Positions 46,305-54,769 of a stretch of DNA of 64,000 nt are shown here, piece after piece (positions within the stretch are counted from its first letter, which is position 1; every line of letters starts with the position of its first letter). Source of the stretch: a virus; IMG/VR virus record IMGVR_UViG_3300032285_004073, positions 112,808-176,807 of that record; one strand, 5' to 3'. The notes beneath the pieces were generated by a model. The model ran no database searches. It was not told where the DNA came from and worked only from the letters and a program-made list of their open reading frames with translations. A program made the translations under genes and the position numbers.

Positions 46305-49300
46305 TTAAGATTTAAATAACCCGTAATTGTTACCAAATACATCAGTTCTCCACTGATTTAAGACGCCCTTATTAGTTAGTAAAGAAGTAATTCTATCATT
46401 ATATGAATTAAAACTTAATTCGTTTCTGAAAGTAGGAGGATAGTTAGGCCCTCCAGTCCAAACTTTAAAATTATTAGGATCCCAAAATTGAAAATTATCA
46501 CTTTGAGTACTGAGACCTATTTGATTTTTAGTATCAATTTCGTAACTAGATTGATAAGGGACTAATTTTTGATTATTAACTGTATCTATAATAGTACCAG
46601 CTACCTTTCCAGCATAGTATGGTTGAAACATCCAACTATTATCTACATGATTAATAATAACCGGTGCTAGTTGATCATTTTTTGATAAACCTCTATTTCT
46701 TGGACCATATTTCTCTATATCTAAAAACAACAATTCAGCACTTATAGAATTGAAATAAGTTACACTATTAAGATCTAAACTTATATTATATCCTTTACCT
46801 CTGTAATAAGAAGTACCAAATCTATCTGGCGACATATAACCACCCGTCTGGGTTTTTGAAACCATATTAGAAGGGAATGATACTGTAGCAACTGTAGGGA
46901 AATGCACATTATCTAAATTAGCATAAGGTTCCATTGCTTCTGTTACTAAACTAGAAACGACCGGGAAAAAACTATTATTGCAAAAATTAATATTATATAA
47001 ATTTTGTGTATATTTAAATGGATTTCTAGAATAGTAATTATACTTTGCTGGTTTGAAATCTGAATAACTTTCTAATGTTAAATCACTCTTTTCGTCTGTG
47101 GAATAAGTTACTAAATTTAAAAGAGTAGAAGGTGTCAAATTATAACAAGAGTTAGGAGCCTCTTTATTAATAATCAGTTTATTCCATTGAATATTAAAAG
47201 TAGGAACAGTAAATGGTAAAAATTCTTTCCAATCAATGTTACGATTGCTTCTGTTTATATATTCTATATAACAGTTATTATTTAAAACCATCTGAGATAT
47301 TTCTGGTTGGCTTATAGGAACATAATCATTTACAAATCTAATTTGACCTGCAAAGCTCATGGTTTGCTTATTAAAATTGTTAACCGAATCCGTATTTACA
47401 TATACTTTGCCCCAGAAAGGTTTAGCTCCAAAATTAACTCCTACAGCACTTAAACTATATTGGTTAGTACCATAATCCCAGCCATCCAATTTGACATTAA
47501 TCGGAAATGATATACTAGGTGTATTGAAACTACCTTTCAAAGCATCTGTATGTATAACTGAAGAACGATGACTATATTTGATATAATCTCCAGGTCTTAG
47601 AACCATATCCGATGGAATAAAAGTTTGTGTCCAACTACCGTTTGAAGATAATATAGCCTTATACCAAGAAGGTATCCCAGGACCACAACCTAATAATTTT
47701 AAAGAATAATATTGAATAAAATTATTCAAATCACCGTCTGAGTCTAATAGATAATTTCGTAGATTAAAATAACAACCATCAGAAGACATGGTCTCCATTA
47801 TTTGGTTATAACTTGCATAGTAACCTATATCCATAGAGGTTATTTCTACGCCTGTGTTTTTAATTTGTAAAGCTATTGGTATAGCTTGACCTATGTTATT
47901 AGTTTCTTGACCATCACTAAATATTAGAATTTTTTTAGAAGCATTTGGTCTAGGGCAATTATCATAACTTGGTAATTCTGCAACCTGATTTATAGTTTCG
48001 TTTAAATCTATACAAGCTCCTGATAAATTTGAAACAGAACAACGATTATCTGCAGGATAATTTGTATAAAGAATTGTCTGAGCTAACTGTAATGCATCAG
48101 ATATATTTGTAGAGAAATTGGGATAATCTTCTATATTAGTTTGATTTATTTTATCTAATATATAATATATATCTTTAGTTAAAAATGATAAAAGTTTAAC
48201 ATTACTATCAAAAGATATTAAAGATATTTTAACATCAGCTTGAGTATTGTTTATAGAGACCGCCAAAGACTTTAATAATTGTTTAACAGTGTCAATATCA
48301 AATCGTTGACTTCTACTATTGTCTAACAATACAACTAAATCCACTTGACCAGAAAAATTATTAGGACAATTGATGCTTAAATTATTATATACATGATTTA
48401 TTACAAGATAAGGAACAGTAGCATTTGTTGATGCTGTACTGATTTTAAGAGGATTCCTATAATAGGTATATCTTCTCCCTGTCTTTAATATCATAGGCTT
48501 ATTGTTCCCAGTTTGCCATTTACCAGTACCAAAACCTATATCTAAATCCTTAGTACCATCTATCTGGAAAAAAGAAAATTGAGGACTATTATAAACATTT
48601 AAACCTCTAGTATCAATCCAATTATCTATTTTAAAACTAGAACCAAGACCAAAAGGATCAGCGAAAAGATAATCTGCCATTCCATAATAATCTTTAAGAG
48701 TCTGTCCTTGATTGCCTATAGGTGAATGATTAACAGCTTTGCAAGTACAAGGATGAGTATTAAGAGGAAAAGATTTTGTATTGTTTAAAGGATTTGGATT
48801 TTGGTAATCTTGATTAGTATAAAAATCATGAGGAAATGATTTACCATAAGCACAATCACTAGAATGTTTACAATAATAAAATACATCTTCTGCTGGAGTA
48901 TCTGGTCCTAACCAAATAAATGAAGTATATCCTCCTTCATTAACTTTAAAATTGAGAGAGCTTTGTATAGAACTGTCTATGTAATTAGCGCAATGTGTAG
49001 CTGGAGTGTCGTATACTGGAATAGAATTAACAATGTCGAGTTGACTCAAAGAACCACTTCCTAACCAAGCGGCTTCAATAGGATCGTTATTTACACCAAA
49101 ATTTAATTTATAAATTACATCTGCTTCATTTAAAGTAGTACCTGCAACAGCTCCGGACATAGCATATCCGTTATGTATGTCTTTTAACGCAATGGGTAAA
49201 CAAACTTCTTTATCTAGGGTTGCTGGGACATTAGATGTAGTACTATCAATAACAGTTAAAGGCCAATATATATTATTATCACCTACTGATATAGGTAAAT

Positions 49301-50795
49301 TAGTATAATCAAATTTATATAAAAATGCTTGTTCTGTTGCACTTAAAGAATTGTCTGAATAAACGGAATTAATTCTTAAGTTATTTTCTCTTTTAATAAT
49401 ATTGTCTGCAACATCAGAAAATTTACCAGCTAAAGATCCTTGATTTACTAAACTAGTTTGATTGAGATAAAGATCTGAACCAGAGGACAAAGGAGTAGAA
49501 GATGTGTAATATTTTGATAATATCTTTTGTTTAATAGTAGGATCAAGAACTTCAAATAAAGGTTGAGACTCATCATTTATACTATATTCTTTAAAATCTA
49601 AACTCTTGTAATCTAATTTAAAACCTACATAAGGAAATAAAAATGAAGTAGTGTCATTAGCCTTTAATGTTTTAGCAAGAGTATCATAAACTGTTTGTTG
49701 TGATATACCTTTTAACCAAGCACCTTCTATGACTCCATTTTTATCAGTAAAGATTAAATCGGAATCTAAATAGCTATTACCTGTAACATAACGATTCAAT
49801 GTAAAATTAGAATCATTAATATTAAGAGGTTCAAATATATTAGTAAAAACATCTTCGTTAGTAATTTTATCGCCACTAGGCCAATAGAACCAATTATTTC
49901 CATATTGGAAATCTAAATTCATTATATAATCAGGAGGTCTATTATCCTCGGTTAAAGGTACAGCAGTTAACCCATAAACATTTTCTCCTAGATATTTTTG
50001 AGAACCTATAATTTGATTATTGATTAAAGATGTAAAAGAAGAAGAAAGGGCTAGAGTCGAAAGAGTGGAAAACGATGTAAGGTATTGATTAAAAATTTTA
50101 GATAGAGGAGTAGGAGCAACTCTTGAAAGGAATCGAGTTGATAACAATCCGTTTATTTCTGAATCAGATAAATCAGTAAAAGGTTCTGCATCTGTAAAGC
50201 TTATATATTCATCTATAGAAATTGAAGGATCTGAATCATGGTAATTGTTTTTATCATATAATTCTTCTATTTCTATAAAGAAATCTTCTTTAACTTCCGA
50301 CAACTCCGGATAAAATGATGCTAATGGTGATACTGGAACTCTAGTATATGAATAATCTTTTTTTGTAAAATTGTTTAAAACATATTCATATAAAACATTT
50401 TCTAAACCTAAATTAGAACCATTTAAACTATCTCTGGTTTTAGTTCTTTTTAAAAATTCTCTTTTGGATATTATTATTTGAGATATCTCTTTGAGCTTAT
50501 GTGCAATATAAGGAATAACATAAATTAGATCTTCATCCTTTGTATAGTCAATATCTGATAAGAACAAATCTCTTTCGTCTTGATTAAAAAGATGGGTCAG
50601 ATCTTTTATTAATTGTATATATTGTTGTTTAACACTTTGAGATATCGTATAAGATGAATTTTTAGTATTACTATTCTGATACCAGGAATTAAGATAATCT
50701 AAATAGACTCTTTGAGATGTATCACCAGAACTGCCTTGTTCATTAGCCCAGTCTTGATACGATAAAGGTGTAGAAGTGTTTAACGAAATACTCAT
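46305..50795 (-). CDS. Giant tail protein with von Willebrand A (MIDAS) domain
   Basis: The 1496-aa protein has a von Willebrand factor A domain at about residues 815-1035. The metal-ion site is complete: D825-x-S827-x-S829 (VVLLDNSRS), T896 (NFSTNISDAL) and D961 (ILIFSDGQET). Such domains bind ligands through a divalent metal in integrins and pilus tip adhesins. The N-terminal 200 residues are helical; residues 280-680 hold related segments (GAWLKGISQQTVYDTLAK, AAWLGSGSLSQLDIVN). A run of Cys (YYCKHSSDCAYG, HPCTCKAVNH) lies near 640-690. A virion protein contacting the cell surface is likely. Confidence 0.75.
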   Translation of the reverse strand: MSISLNTSTPLSYQDWANEQGSSGDTSQRVYLDYLNSWYQNSNTKNSSYTISQSVKQQYIQLIKDLTHLFNQDERDLFLSDIDYTKDEDLIYVIPYIAHKLKEISQIIISKREFLKRTKTRDSLNGSNLGLENVLYEYVLNNFTKKDYSYTRVPVSPLASFYPELSEVKEDFFIEIEELYDKNNYHDSDPSISIDEYISFTDAEPFTDLSDSEINGLLSTRFLSRVAPTPLSKIFNQYLTSFSTLSTLALSSSFTSLINNQIIGSQKYLGENVYGLTAVPLTEDNRPPDYIMNLDFQYGNNWFYWPSGDKITNEDVFTNIFEPLNINDSNFTLNRYVTGNSYLDSDLIFTDKNGVIEGAWLKGISQQTVYDTLAKTLKANDTTSFLFPYVGFKLDYKSLDFKEYSINDESQPLFEVLDPTIKQKILSKYYTSSTPLSSGSDLYLNQTSLVNQGSLAGKFSDVADNIIKRENNLRINSVYSDNSLSATEQAFLYKFDYTNLPISVGDNNIYWPLTVIDSTTSNVPATLDKEVCLPIALKDIHNGYAMSGAVAGTTLNEADVIYKLNFGVNNDPIEAAWLGSGSLSQLDIVNSIPVYDTPATHCANYIDSSIQSSLNFKVNEGGYTSFIWLGPDTPAEDVFYYCKHSSDCAYGKSFPHDFYTNQDYQNPNPLNNTKSFPLNTHPCTCKAVNHSPIGNQGQTLKDYYGMADYLFADPFGLGSSFKIDNWIDTRGLNVYNSPQFSFFQIDGTKDLDIGFGTGKWQTGNNKPMILKTGRRYTYYRNPLKISTASTNATVPYLVINHVYNNLSINCPNNFSGQVDLVVLLDNSRSQRFDIDTVKQLLKSLAVSINNTQADVKISLISFDSNVKLLSFLTKDIYYILDKINQTNIEDYPNFSTNISDALQLAQTILYTNYPADNRCSVSNLSGACIDLNETINQVAELPSYDNCPRPNASKKILIFSDGQETNNIGQAIPIALQIKNTGVEITSMDIGYYASYNQIMETMSSDGCYFNLRNYLLDSDGDLNNFIQYYSLKLLGCGPGIPSWYKAILSSNGSWTQTFIPSDMVLRPGDYIKYSHRSSVIHTDALKGSFNTPSISFPINVKLDGWDYGTNQYSLSAVGVNFGAKPFWGKVYVNTDSVNNFNKQTMSFAGQIRFVNDYVPISQPEISQMVLNNNCYIEYINRSNRNIDWKEFLPFTVPTFNIQWNKLIINKEAPNSCYNLTPSTLLNLVTYSTDEKSDLTLESYSDFKPAKYNYYSRNPFKYTQNLYNINFCNNSFFPVVSSLVTEAMEPYANLDNVHFPTVATVSFPSNMVSKTQTGGYMSPDRFGTSYYRGKGYNISLDLNSVTYFNSISAELLFLDIEKYGPRNRGLSKNDQLAPVIINHVDNSWMFQPYYAGKVAGTIIDTVNNQKLVPYQSSYEIDTKNQIGLSTQSDNFQFWDPNNFKVWTGGPNYPPTFRNELSFNSYNDRITSLLTNKGVLNQWRTDVFGNNYGLFKS

Positions 50796-50801
50796 TTAAG
50801 A

Positions 50802-50954
50802 TTAATTTTGTGGTATGGTAATCGGAGTAGATGTTTGATTACCCTTATCGTCTGTACAGCATTGTGAAATATTCAAAACATATACCGGAAAACTTCCTTT
50901 AACGACTTTATTATTTTTAATATAAGATAATAATTTAATAATAGTCTGATTCAT
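50802..50954 (-). CDS. Small unknown protein (50 aa) heading the minus-strand tail run
   Basis: The frame encodes MNQTIIKLLSYIKNNKVVKG followed by SFPVYVLNISQCCTDDKGNQ and ends 6 nt before the von Willebrand A gene. A length of only 50 aa limits support, but the close spacing, sensible composition and a C-C pair suggest a real gene. Function is unknown. It faces away from the heme oxygenase promoter. Confidence 0.5.
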   Translation of the reverse strand: MNQTIIKLLSYIKNNKVVKGSFPVYVLNISQCCTDDKGNQTSTPITIPQN

Positions 50955-50970
50955 ATTATCAAATACTTAC

Positions 50971-50998
50971 TTGACATAGCAATTTTTTTTAATATAAT
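50971..50998 (+). promoter_or_regulatory. Strong sigma70 promoter TTGACA-16-TATAAT for bilin genes
   Basis: Both hexamers are perfect consensus (50971-50976 and 50993-50998), separated by 16 bp with a T-tract. The -10 box ends 6 nt before the heme oxygenase ATG and no Shine-Dalgarno site fits in between, so transcription should start at the ATG. Confidence 0.8.
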
Positions 50999-51004
50999 AG
51001 CTGT

Positions 51005-51577
51005 ATGAATGATAAAAATTTACAACAACGCTTAAAAGAAGAGACTGCAGAGTTACATCGTGAGTCGGAACAACACCCTTTGATGCAATCATTTGTAACA
51101 GGTTCTTTTAAAAAAGAACACCTACTGGATGTATTAATTAATCTCCTTCCTATCTATCAGGTTGTAGAACAACGACTTATCTCTAAAGAAATTATTAACA
51201 ATCCAGAACTCAAGAGAAGTATTAATATTCAAAAAGATATTGATAAACTTGTGCAAGACATAGGTTTAGGTAATCGACAAGTAAGAAAGATTACATCACA
51301 TTGGTTATCTTTTTCTTGGTCTAGAAAATTAGATCTCTTAAAGGGTGATCTCTATCTCAGATGGTTGGCAGATTTCTATGGAGGAAGAATTCTTGCCAAG
51401 TCTCAAGCACCCTATAATGAAACATATGCTTCAGAAAACCCAGGTGCAGTTATTACTACAGTAAGATATATTTTAGATCAAACCTCAAATGATACTACAG
51501 ACGACGAAATTGTAGAGCATACTAAGGGATTTTTTAAATTTCATATTCAGTTATTTGAAGATATATGGACCAATTAA
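51005..51577 (+). CDS. Heme oxygenase (biliverdin-forming)
   Basis: The 190-aa protein opens LQQRLKEETAELHRESEQHP, matching L-x-E-x-T-x-x-x-H of heme oxygenases, with H18 as the proximal heme ligand. YLRWLADFYGGRILAK (117-132) matches the distal-helix signature Y-x-R-Y-L-G-D-L-S-G-G-Q, with G126/G127. It would open heme to biliverdin IX-alpha, CO and iron using host ferredoxin. It is shorter than cyanobacterial enzymes (about 230-240 aa), as phage versions often are. It overlaps the bilin reductase gene by 13 nt, so both are co-translated. Confidence 0.88.
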   Translation: MNDKNLQQRLKEETAELHRESEQHPLMQSFVTGSFKKEHLLDVLINLLPIYQVVEQRLISKEIINNPELKRSINIQKDIDKLVQDIGLGNRQVRKITSHWLSFSWSRKLDLLKGDLYLRWLADFYGGRILAKSQAPYNETYASENPGAVITTVRYILDQTSNDTTDDEIVEHTKGFFKFHIQLFEDIWTN

Positions 51578-52209
51578 GACAGTATTTTGATACCATTACA
51601 CAAGACTTTAATAGTCTTTTAGGTTATTCAAAAACAGGACCTAGTAATTTTATTAGACCAAATTGGATTAACAATTACTACGAACATCATAATCCAGCGT
51701 TAAGACATGCCCATCTTCAGTATTATAAAACTGATAGAATTGGTATTGTACACCTCAACGTATTTCCACAACCCACAATTGATTATCCTATATTAGGTGC
51801 AGACTTAATTGAAATTGGTGGCAAGATTACTGGGTTCTTTCTTGATGTAACACCTATTCATAAAAATCAAATTATACAAAAATCTCTTATACAATTTAAA
51901 AGTATATTGAAGTCACCTCAAAGAAAATTACCAGAATGGGCTAATTTCTTTAGTGAAAATTTTATCTGTATTACACCAGATGAAAATGAAATTGATTATA
52001 TTATGAATAGTTCGAGATATATTATACGTAACTATCTTATTAATCTTAAATTGTATAAAGACAAATATAAGGAAAATATAAAAAAGCAAAATGATTATTG
52101 TATTGGACAAAAGAAAAACGATAAGACATTTAAAGCATTAGCAGCTGATATCGGCGAAGAAGAAGCTAAAAATTTCCTTAATAATTTTATGTTCCCAGAA
52201 ATAGGCTAA
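51565..52209 (+). CDS. Ferredoxin-dependent bilin reductase (PcyA/PebS/PcyX superfamily)
   Basis: The 214-aa protein has the family core VHLNVFPQPTIDYPILGADL, then IEIGGKITGFFLDVTPIHK. The central Asp D94 in FLDVTP corresponds to the catalytic Asp of PcyA (D105, in LDFQP). The C-terminal ALAADIGEEEAKNFLNNFMF resembles the family's final helix. It would reduce biliverdin made by the upstream heme oxygenase, probably to a phycobilin. Which product (phycoerythrobilin, phycocyanobilin or other) cannot be settled by eye. Marine phages carry PebS or PcyX in the same gene order. Confidence 0.85.
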   Translation: MDQLRQYFDTITQDFNSLLGYSKTGPSNFIRPNWINNYYEHHNPALRHAHLQYYKTDRIGIVHLNVFPQPTIDYPILGADLIEIGGKITGFFLDVTPIHKNQIIQKSLIQFKSILKSPQRKLPEWANFFSENFICITPDENEIDYIMNSSRYIIRNYLINLKLYKDKYKENIKKQNDYCIGQKKNDKTFKALAADIGEEEAKNFLNNFMFPEIG

Positions 52210-52218
52210 GTATCAATA

Positions 52219-52413
52219 ATGGATTCCAATTATAGTAATGATGCAGGACAACGCTACCCGACAGGGTTTGAATCAAATGTAAATCGCAGTATAGCTGGTA
52301 ATGTAGTACTTAAAATACCGATACCTCATAAAAACCAACACCAAAAAAAAATTAAAGATCTTTCTGATTGTATCACCAGATTAGCAAATCTTTTAACGAA
52401 AATCAACTCTTAA
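52219..52413 (+). CDS. Small unknown protein (64 aa)
   Basis: The sequence MDSNYSNDAGQRYPTGFESN ... NVVLKIPIPHKNQHQKKIKD is not recognised. The N-terminal half looks disordered and the C-terminal half helical (DLSDCITRLANLLTKI). The start is 10 nt after the bilin reductase stop, in line with the same transcript. Confidence 0.5.
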   Translation: MDSNYSNDAGQRYPTGFESNVNRSIAGNVVLKIPIPHKNQHQKKIKDLSDCITRLANLLTKINS

Positions 52414-52449
52414 TATTTGATTTTCGAGATTCTCTTCATAATTAGATAC

Positions 52450-52638
52450 ATGATACACAAATACAAAATTAATATCTCTTTCTCAGGTTCTACTTTCGGT
52501 GAAAGGGAAACAGCTCTTAATAGAGAAATAGAAAAAGTTCAAAGAGCACTTGTATCCCGAGGATTTAAAGTCATTGATTTTGAGGTTAATAGTAAAACAT
52601 ATCAAAAGGCTATTGTAACTTTTACTTATAATGGTTGA
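52450..52638 (+). CDS. Small unknown protein (62 aa)
   Basis: I start at ATG 52450; the upstream extension is AT-rich, low-complexity and probably non-coding. The predicted protein MIHKYKINISFSGSTFGERE ... RALVSRGFKVIDFEVNSKTY has a beta-alpha-beta-beta pattern like a small ferredoxin-type or ribosome-binding fold. Function is unknown. No Shine-Dalgarno site is seen. Confidence 0.5.
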   Translation: MIHKYKINISFSGSTFGERETALNREIEKVQRALVSRGFKVIDFEVNSKTYQKAIVTFTYNG

Positions 52639-52661
52639 TTTTTAGGTCTTATTGTTATAAT
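52635..52661 (+). promoter_or_regulatory. Possible promoter with extended -10 (TGTTATAAT)
   Basis: TTGATT (52635-52640) precedes TATAAT (52656-52661) by 15 bp. The -10 box is preceded by TG one base away, an extended -10 form. It overlaps the end of the previous gene and stands 12 nt before ATG 52674. The segment CTTATTGTTATAA recurs at 56325-56337. Confidence 0.4.
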
Positions 52662-52673
52662 ATAACAAACTAT

Positions 52674-53126
52674 ATGAAAACAAATATCGAAATATTTTTA
52701 TCTTTTATTATTAAGAGCGTCTCTGGTCTTTTACTTAAATTGATTCCGGGTTTAACACTATTGGTTAATATAAATAAGTGGGCAAACATAAATATTGAAT
52801 TAATTTCAGATGAAAAATCTTTAGTTGAAGCTGATTATTACAATCTTTCTGAAAACGATATTGTTAATTTATTTAGAGAACTTAAATATCTTGCAGAAGA
52901 AGGACATTCTAACCATAAGCAATATCTTATTAAGAGAGTTAATTTCTTAGCAAATGAAGGATTAAATTTTACAGACAATATTAATCTTCCAGAATATCGC
53001 AAACTTAGTCCAGATGAAATCCAAGATATCTTTTTTAAAGATATTGAAAAACCTAAGAGAGGACGCAAAAAGGGTTCACATTCTAAAAGAGATAAAAAGG
53101 GTCGGTTCACTTCTAAAAAGAAGTAA
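52674..53126 (+). CDS. Unknown protein with hydrophobic N-terminus and basic tail (150 aa)
   Basis: The start at ATG 52674 follows a -10 box. Residues about 6-30 (IFLSFIIKSVSGLLLKLIPG, LTLLVNI) are hydrophobic and may form an amphipathic or membrane helix. The middle is helical. The C-terminus is strongly basic (KPKRGRKKGSHSKRDKKGRF), containing the AT-hook-like core G-R-K-K-G. A DNA- or RNA-binding protein near a membrane is a guess. No family recognised. Confidence 0.5.
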   Translation: MKTNIEIFLSFIIKSVSGLLLKLIPGLTLLVNINKWANINIELISDEKSLVEADYYNLSENDIVNLFRELKYLAEEGHSNHKQYLIKRVNFLANEGLNFTDNINLPEYRKLSPDEIQDIFFKDIEKPKRGRKKGSHSKRDKKGRFTSKKK

Positions 53127-53151
53127 AATATCCACAATGTGAATATTTTGG

Positions 53152-53180
53152 TTGATCTTTCCCCTATTTGGGAATATTAT
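53152..53180 (+). promoter_or_regulatory. Sigma70-like promoter TTGATC-17-TATTAT for the DUF932 gene
   Basis: TTGATC (53152-53157) and TATTAT (53175-53180) have ideal 17-bp spacing. The TTGA(C/T)CTTTCCC start is shared with the promoter at 59300. The predicted message has a leader of about 45 nt, A/C-rich, unstructured and without a clear Shine-Dalgarno site. Confidence 0.65.
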
Positions 53181-53230
53181 AGATCTAACAATAACACCAA
53201 AACATTAACAACCAAATAAAACACACACAT

Positions 53231-54040
53231 ATGGATACATACACACTAAATCAAGCAATTCAGATGGCGCCCGCAATCGCCGCAACGGAGCCTTCACCGA
53301 TCGTTTCTGATCGTTACAGCTTCATCAACACCGGAGAGTTCCTCGAGAAGGCAATCGATTCCGGTTGGACCATCCGTGATGTTCGCCAGAGCAGGAACCG
53401 TTTCGGGATGCACAAGGTGGACCTCATCCAGACCCAGTACAAGGACAGTAGCACAGTGGGAGAGGGTATGCCTCAGATCAGCATCATCAATAGCCACGAT
53501 CGCTCCAAGCGATTTCAGGTTATGATGGGCTTTTTCCGTTTGGTTTGTTCCAATGGTCTTGTGATTGCCACAGGAGCTAATCTTAATATTCGAGCCATGC
53601 ACCGCTTCGGTGATGATAAGCTCTCTACTCTCATGAGCACCATGGAGCAGGGTATTAAGCAGTTCAGCGTCATTGGTCAGAAGGTTGATCAGTTCCGCGA
53701 TCGTATTCTCTCTCAGGAAGAGAAGAATGCCCTGGCGCGCTTCGCTCACTACATCAGGTTCCGTTATCGCCAGAATCTTCCTACCTCCATTAAGCCAGAT
53801 GCTCTCCTTGGAGTTCGTAGGGATGTGGATAAGGGAGATGATCTCTGGAGGGTTTACAACACCATCCAGGAGAATATGACTCATGGAGGTCTTAACCTTG
53901 GACGCGGTCTCACCCGTCTTGAGGATGATACTCGTTTCAATAGTGAGTTCTGGGTCGGAGCTGAGGCAGCTCTTACGCACCGCGGAGCTGATTTCGAACA
54001 CACGCTCAAGTCCCTCTTCCCTAAGAAGGAGAGGGCATAA
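53231..54040 (+). CDS. DUF932 protein, apparently highly expressed
   Basis: The 269-aa protein contains ISIINSHDRSKRFQVMMGFF, then RLVCSNGLVIATGANLN. This is the N-S-H-D ... G-x-x-R-x-V-C-x-N-G core of DUF932, a family common in phages and plasmids with unknown biochemical role. Codon use is clearly more GC-rich than in neighbours (for example CGC, CTC and AAG codons), and the promoter is strong, so it is likely one of the most abundant early or middle proteins. A 41-aa gene follows 4 nt later. Confidence 0.75.
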   Translation: MDTYTLNQAIQMAPAIAATEPSPIVSDRYSFINTGEFLEKAIDSGWTIRDVRQSRNRFGMHKVDLIQTQYKDSSTVGEGMPQISIINSHDRSKRFQVMMGFFRLVCSNGLVIATGANLNIRAMHRFGDDKLSTLMSTMEQGIKQFSVIGQKVDQFRDRILSQEEKNALARFAHYIRFRYRQNLPTSIKPDALLGVRRDVDKGDDLWRVYNTIQENMTHGGLNLGRGLTRLEDDTRFNSEFWVGAEAALTHRGADFEHTLKSLFPKKERA

Positions 54041-54044
54041 TCAT

Positions 54045-54170
54045 ATGGCTGGCAAAGGATCCAAACCTCGTATTAAAGACTATAAGAAGTATGTTGAGAA
54101 CTTTCCAAAGCCCTCTAAAAAAGTAGAGGGCTTTGTGACAGTCAAAGGCAAACAAACTAAAAAATATTAA
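54045..54170 (+). CDS. Small basic protein (41 aa) with internal hairpin
   Basis: The frame encodes MAGKGSKPRIKDYKKYVENF followed by PKPSKKVEGFVTVKGKQTKK. M-A-G-K-G-S-x-P-R is a recurrent opening of tiny phage proteins of unknown role. It begins 4 nt after the DUF932 stop. A perfect 12-bp inverted repeat lies inside the coding sequence, which may act on the mRNA. Confidence 0.5.
   Translation: MAGKGSKPRIKDYKKYVENFPKPSKKVEGFVTVKGKQTKKY
54106..54135 (+). repeat. 12-bp perfect inverted repeat
   Basis: CAAAGCCCTCTA (54106-54117) pairs fully with TAGAGGGCTTTG (54124-54135) around a 6-nt loop AAAAAG. There is no T-tract, so it is not a standard terminator. It could stabilise the DUF932 message or slow translation of the small gene. 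Confidence 0.75.
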
Positions 54171-54250
54171 ATTGAAAGTCAAAGATATGGCAGTGATTAT
54201 TCCTAGATAAGCTTGCTCTTCCTTATTATTATCTATAATATATATTCATA

Positions 54251-54769
54251 ATGAAAAACATAGCAAAACTTATTTTAGTGATATTAGCTCTATATCTTTC
54301 GGCTTGTGCTTATTACCCTCCTCCATATGTAAATGCAGAAGGAGTCACAGTTTATCCGCAAGCATGCTATGGTACCGGAGGGGTATATGGTGGTGGATAT
54401 TATCCAATTTACGGAGGATACGGAGGTTGGGGTGGTTGGGGTGGTGGTTACGGATCTGGCAACAGTCTCTTTGGTTGGAATAATGGTAATAACGGTAATA
54501 CTACCATTAATAATGTTTATACCGGAGGCAATACTACAGTGTCTGCTACATCTACAAGAAATATAAATACAACCTCATATAGAGGAAACAATAGTGGTGG
54601 AGGTAGTTATCCAGTTTATGGCAATGCCGGTAGTTATCGAGGTGGAGGTAGCTATCCTGTTTATGGTAATACGGGCGGTTATCGAGGCGGAGGATATGGA
54701 GGAGGCGGTTATCGAGGCGGAGGATATGGAGGAGGCGGTTATCGAGGCGGAGGAGGATATCATCGATAA
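54251..54769 (+). CDS. Glycine/tyrosine-rich lipoprotein
   Basis: The 172-aa protein has a type II signal peptide: MKNIAKLILVILALYLSAC with lipobox L-S-A-C and acylated Cys C19. The mature part starts AYYPPPYVNAEG and is then Gly/Tyr/Asn-rich, with C-terminal repeats of G-G-Y-R-G-G-G-Y-G-G coded by near-perfect 30-bp DNA repeats. It would be a membrane-anchored lipoprotein in a Gram-negative host. Candidate roles are superinfection exclusion or envelope change; nothing in the sequence decides. A TATAAT lies 11 nt before the ATG. Confidence 0.7.
   Translation: MKNIAKLILVILALYLSACAYYPPPYVNAEGVTVYPQACYGTGGVYGGGYYPIYGGYGGWGGWGGGYGSGNSLFGWNNGNNGNTTINNVYTGGNTTVSATSTRNINTTSYRGNNSGGGSYPVYGNAGSYRGGGSYPVYGNTGGYRGGGYGGGGYRGGGYGGGGYRGGGGYHR
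54677..54756 (+). repeat. 30-bp tandem coding repeat (about 2.7 copies)
   Basis: A 30-bp unit beginning GGTTATCGAGGCGGAGGATA and ending TGGAGGAGGC occurs at 54677-54706 and 54707-54736, then partly from 54737. Copies are identical over their shared length, so slippage or recent expansion is likely. The unit encodes GYRGGGYGGG in the lipoprotein. Confidence 0.9.

Noticed and set aside
53294-54001. 235-codon open frame antisense to the DUF932 gene
   Set aside because: It arises from the GC-shifted codon use of the sense gene. The sense strand has the family motifs, promoter and start.
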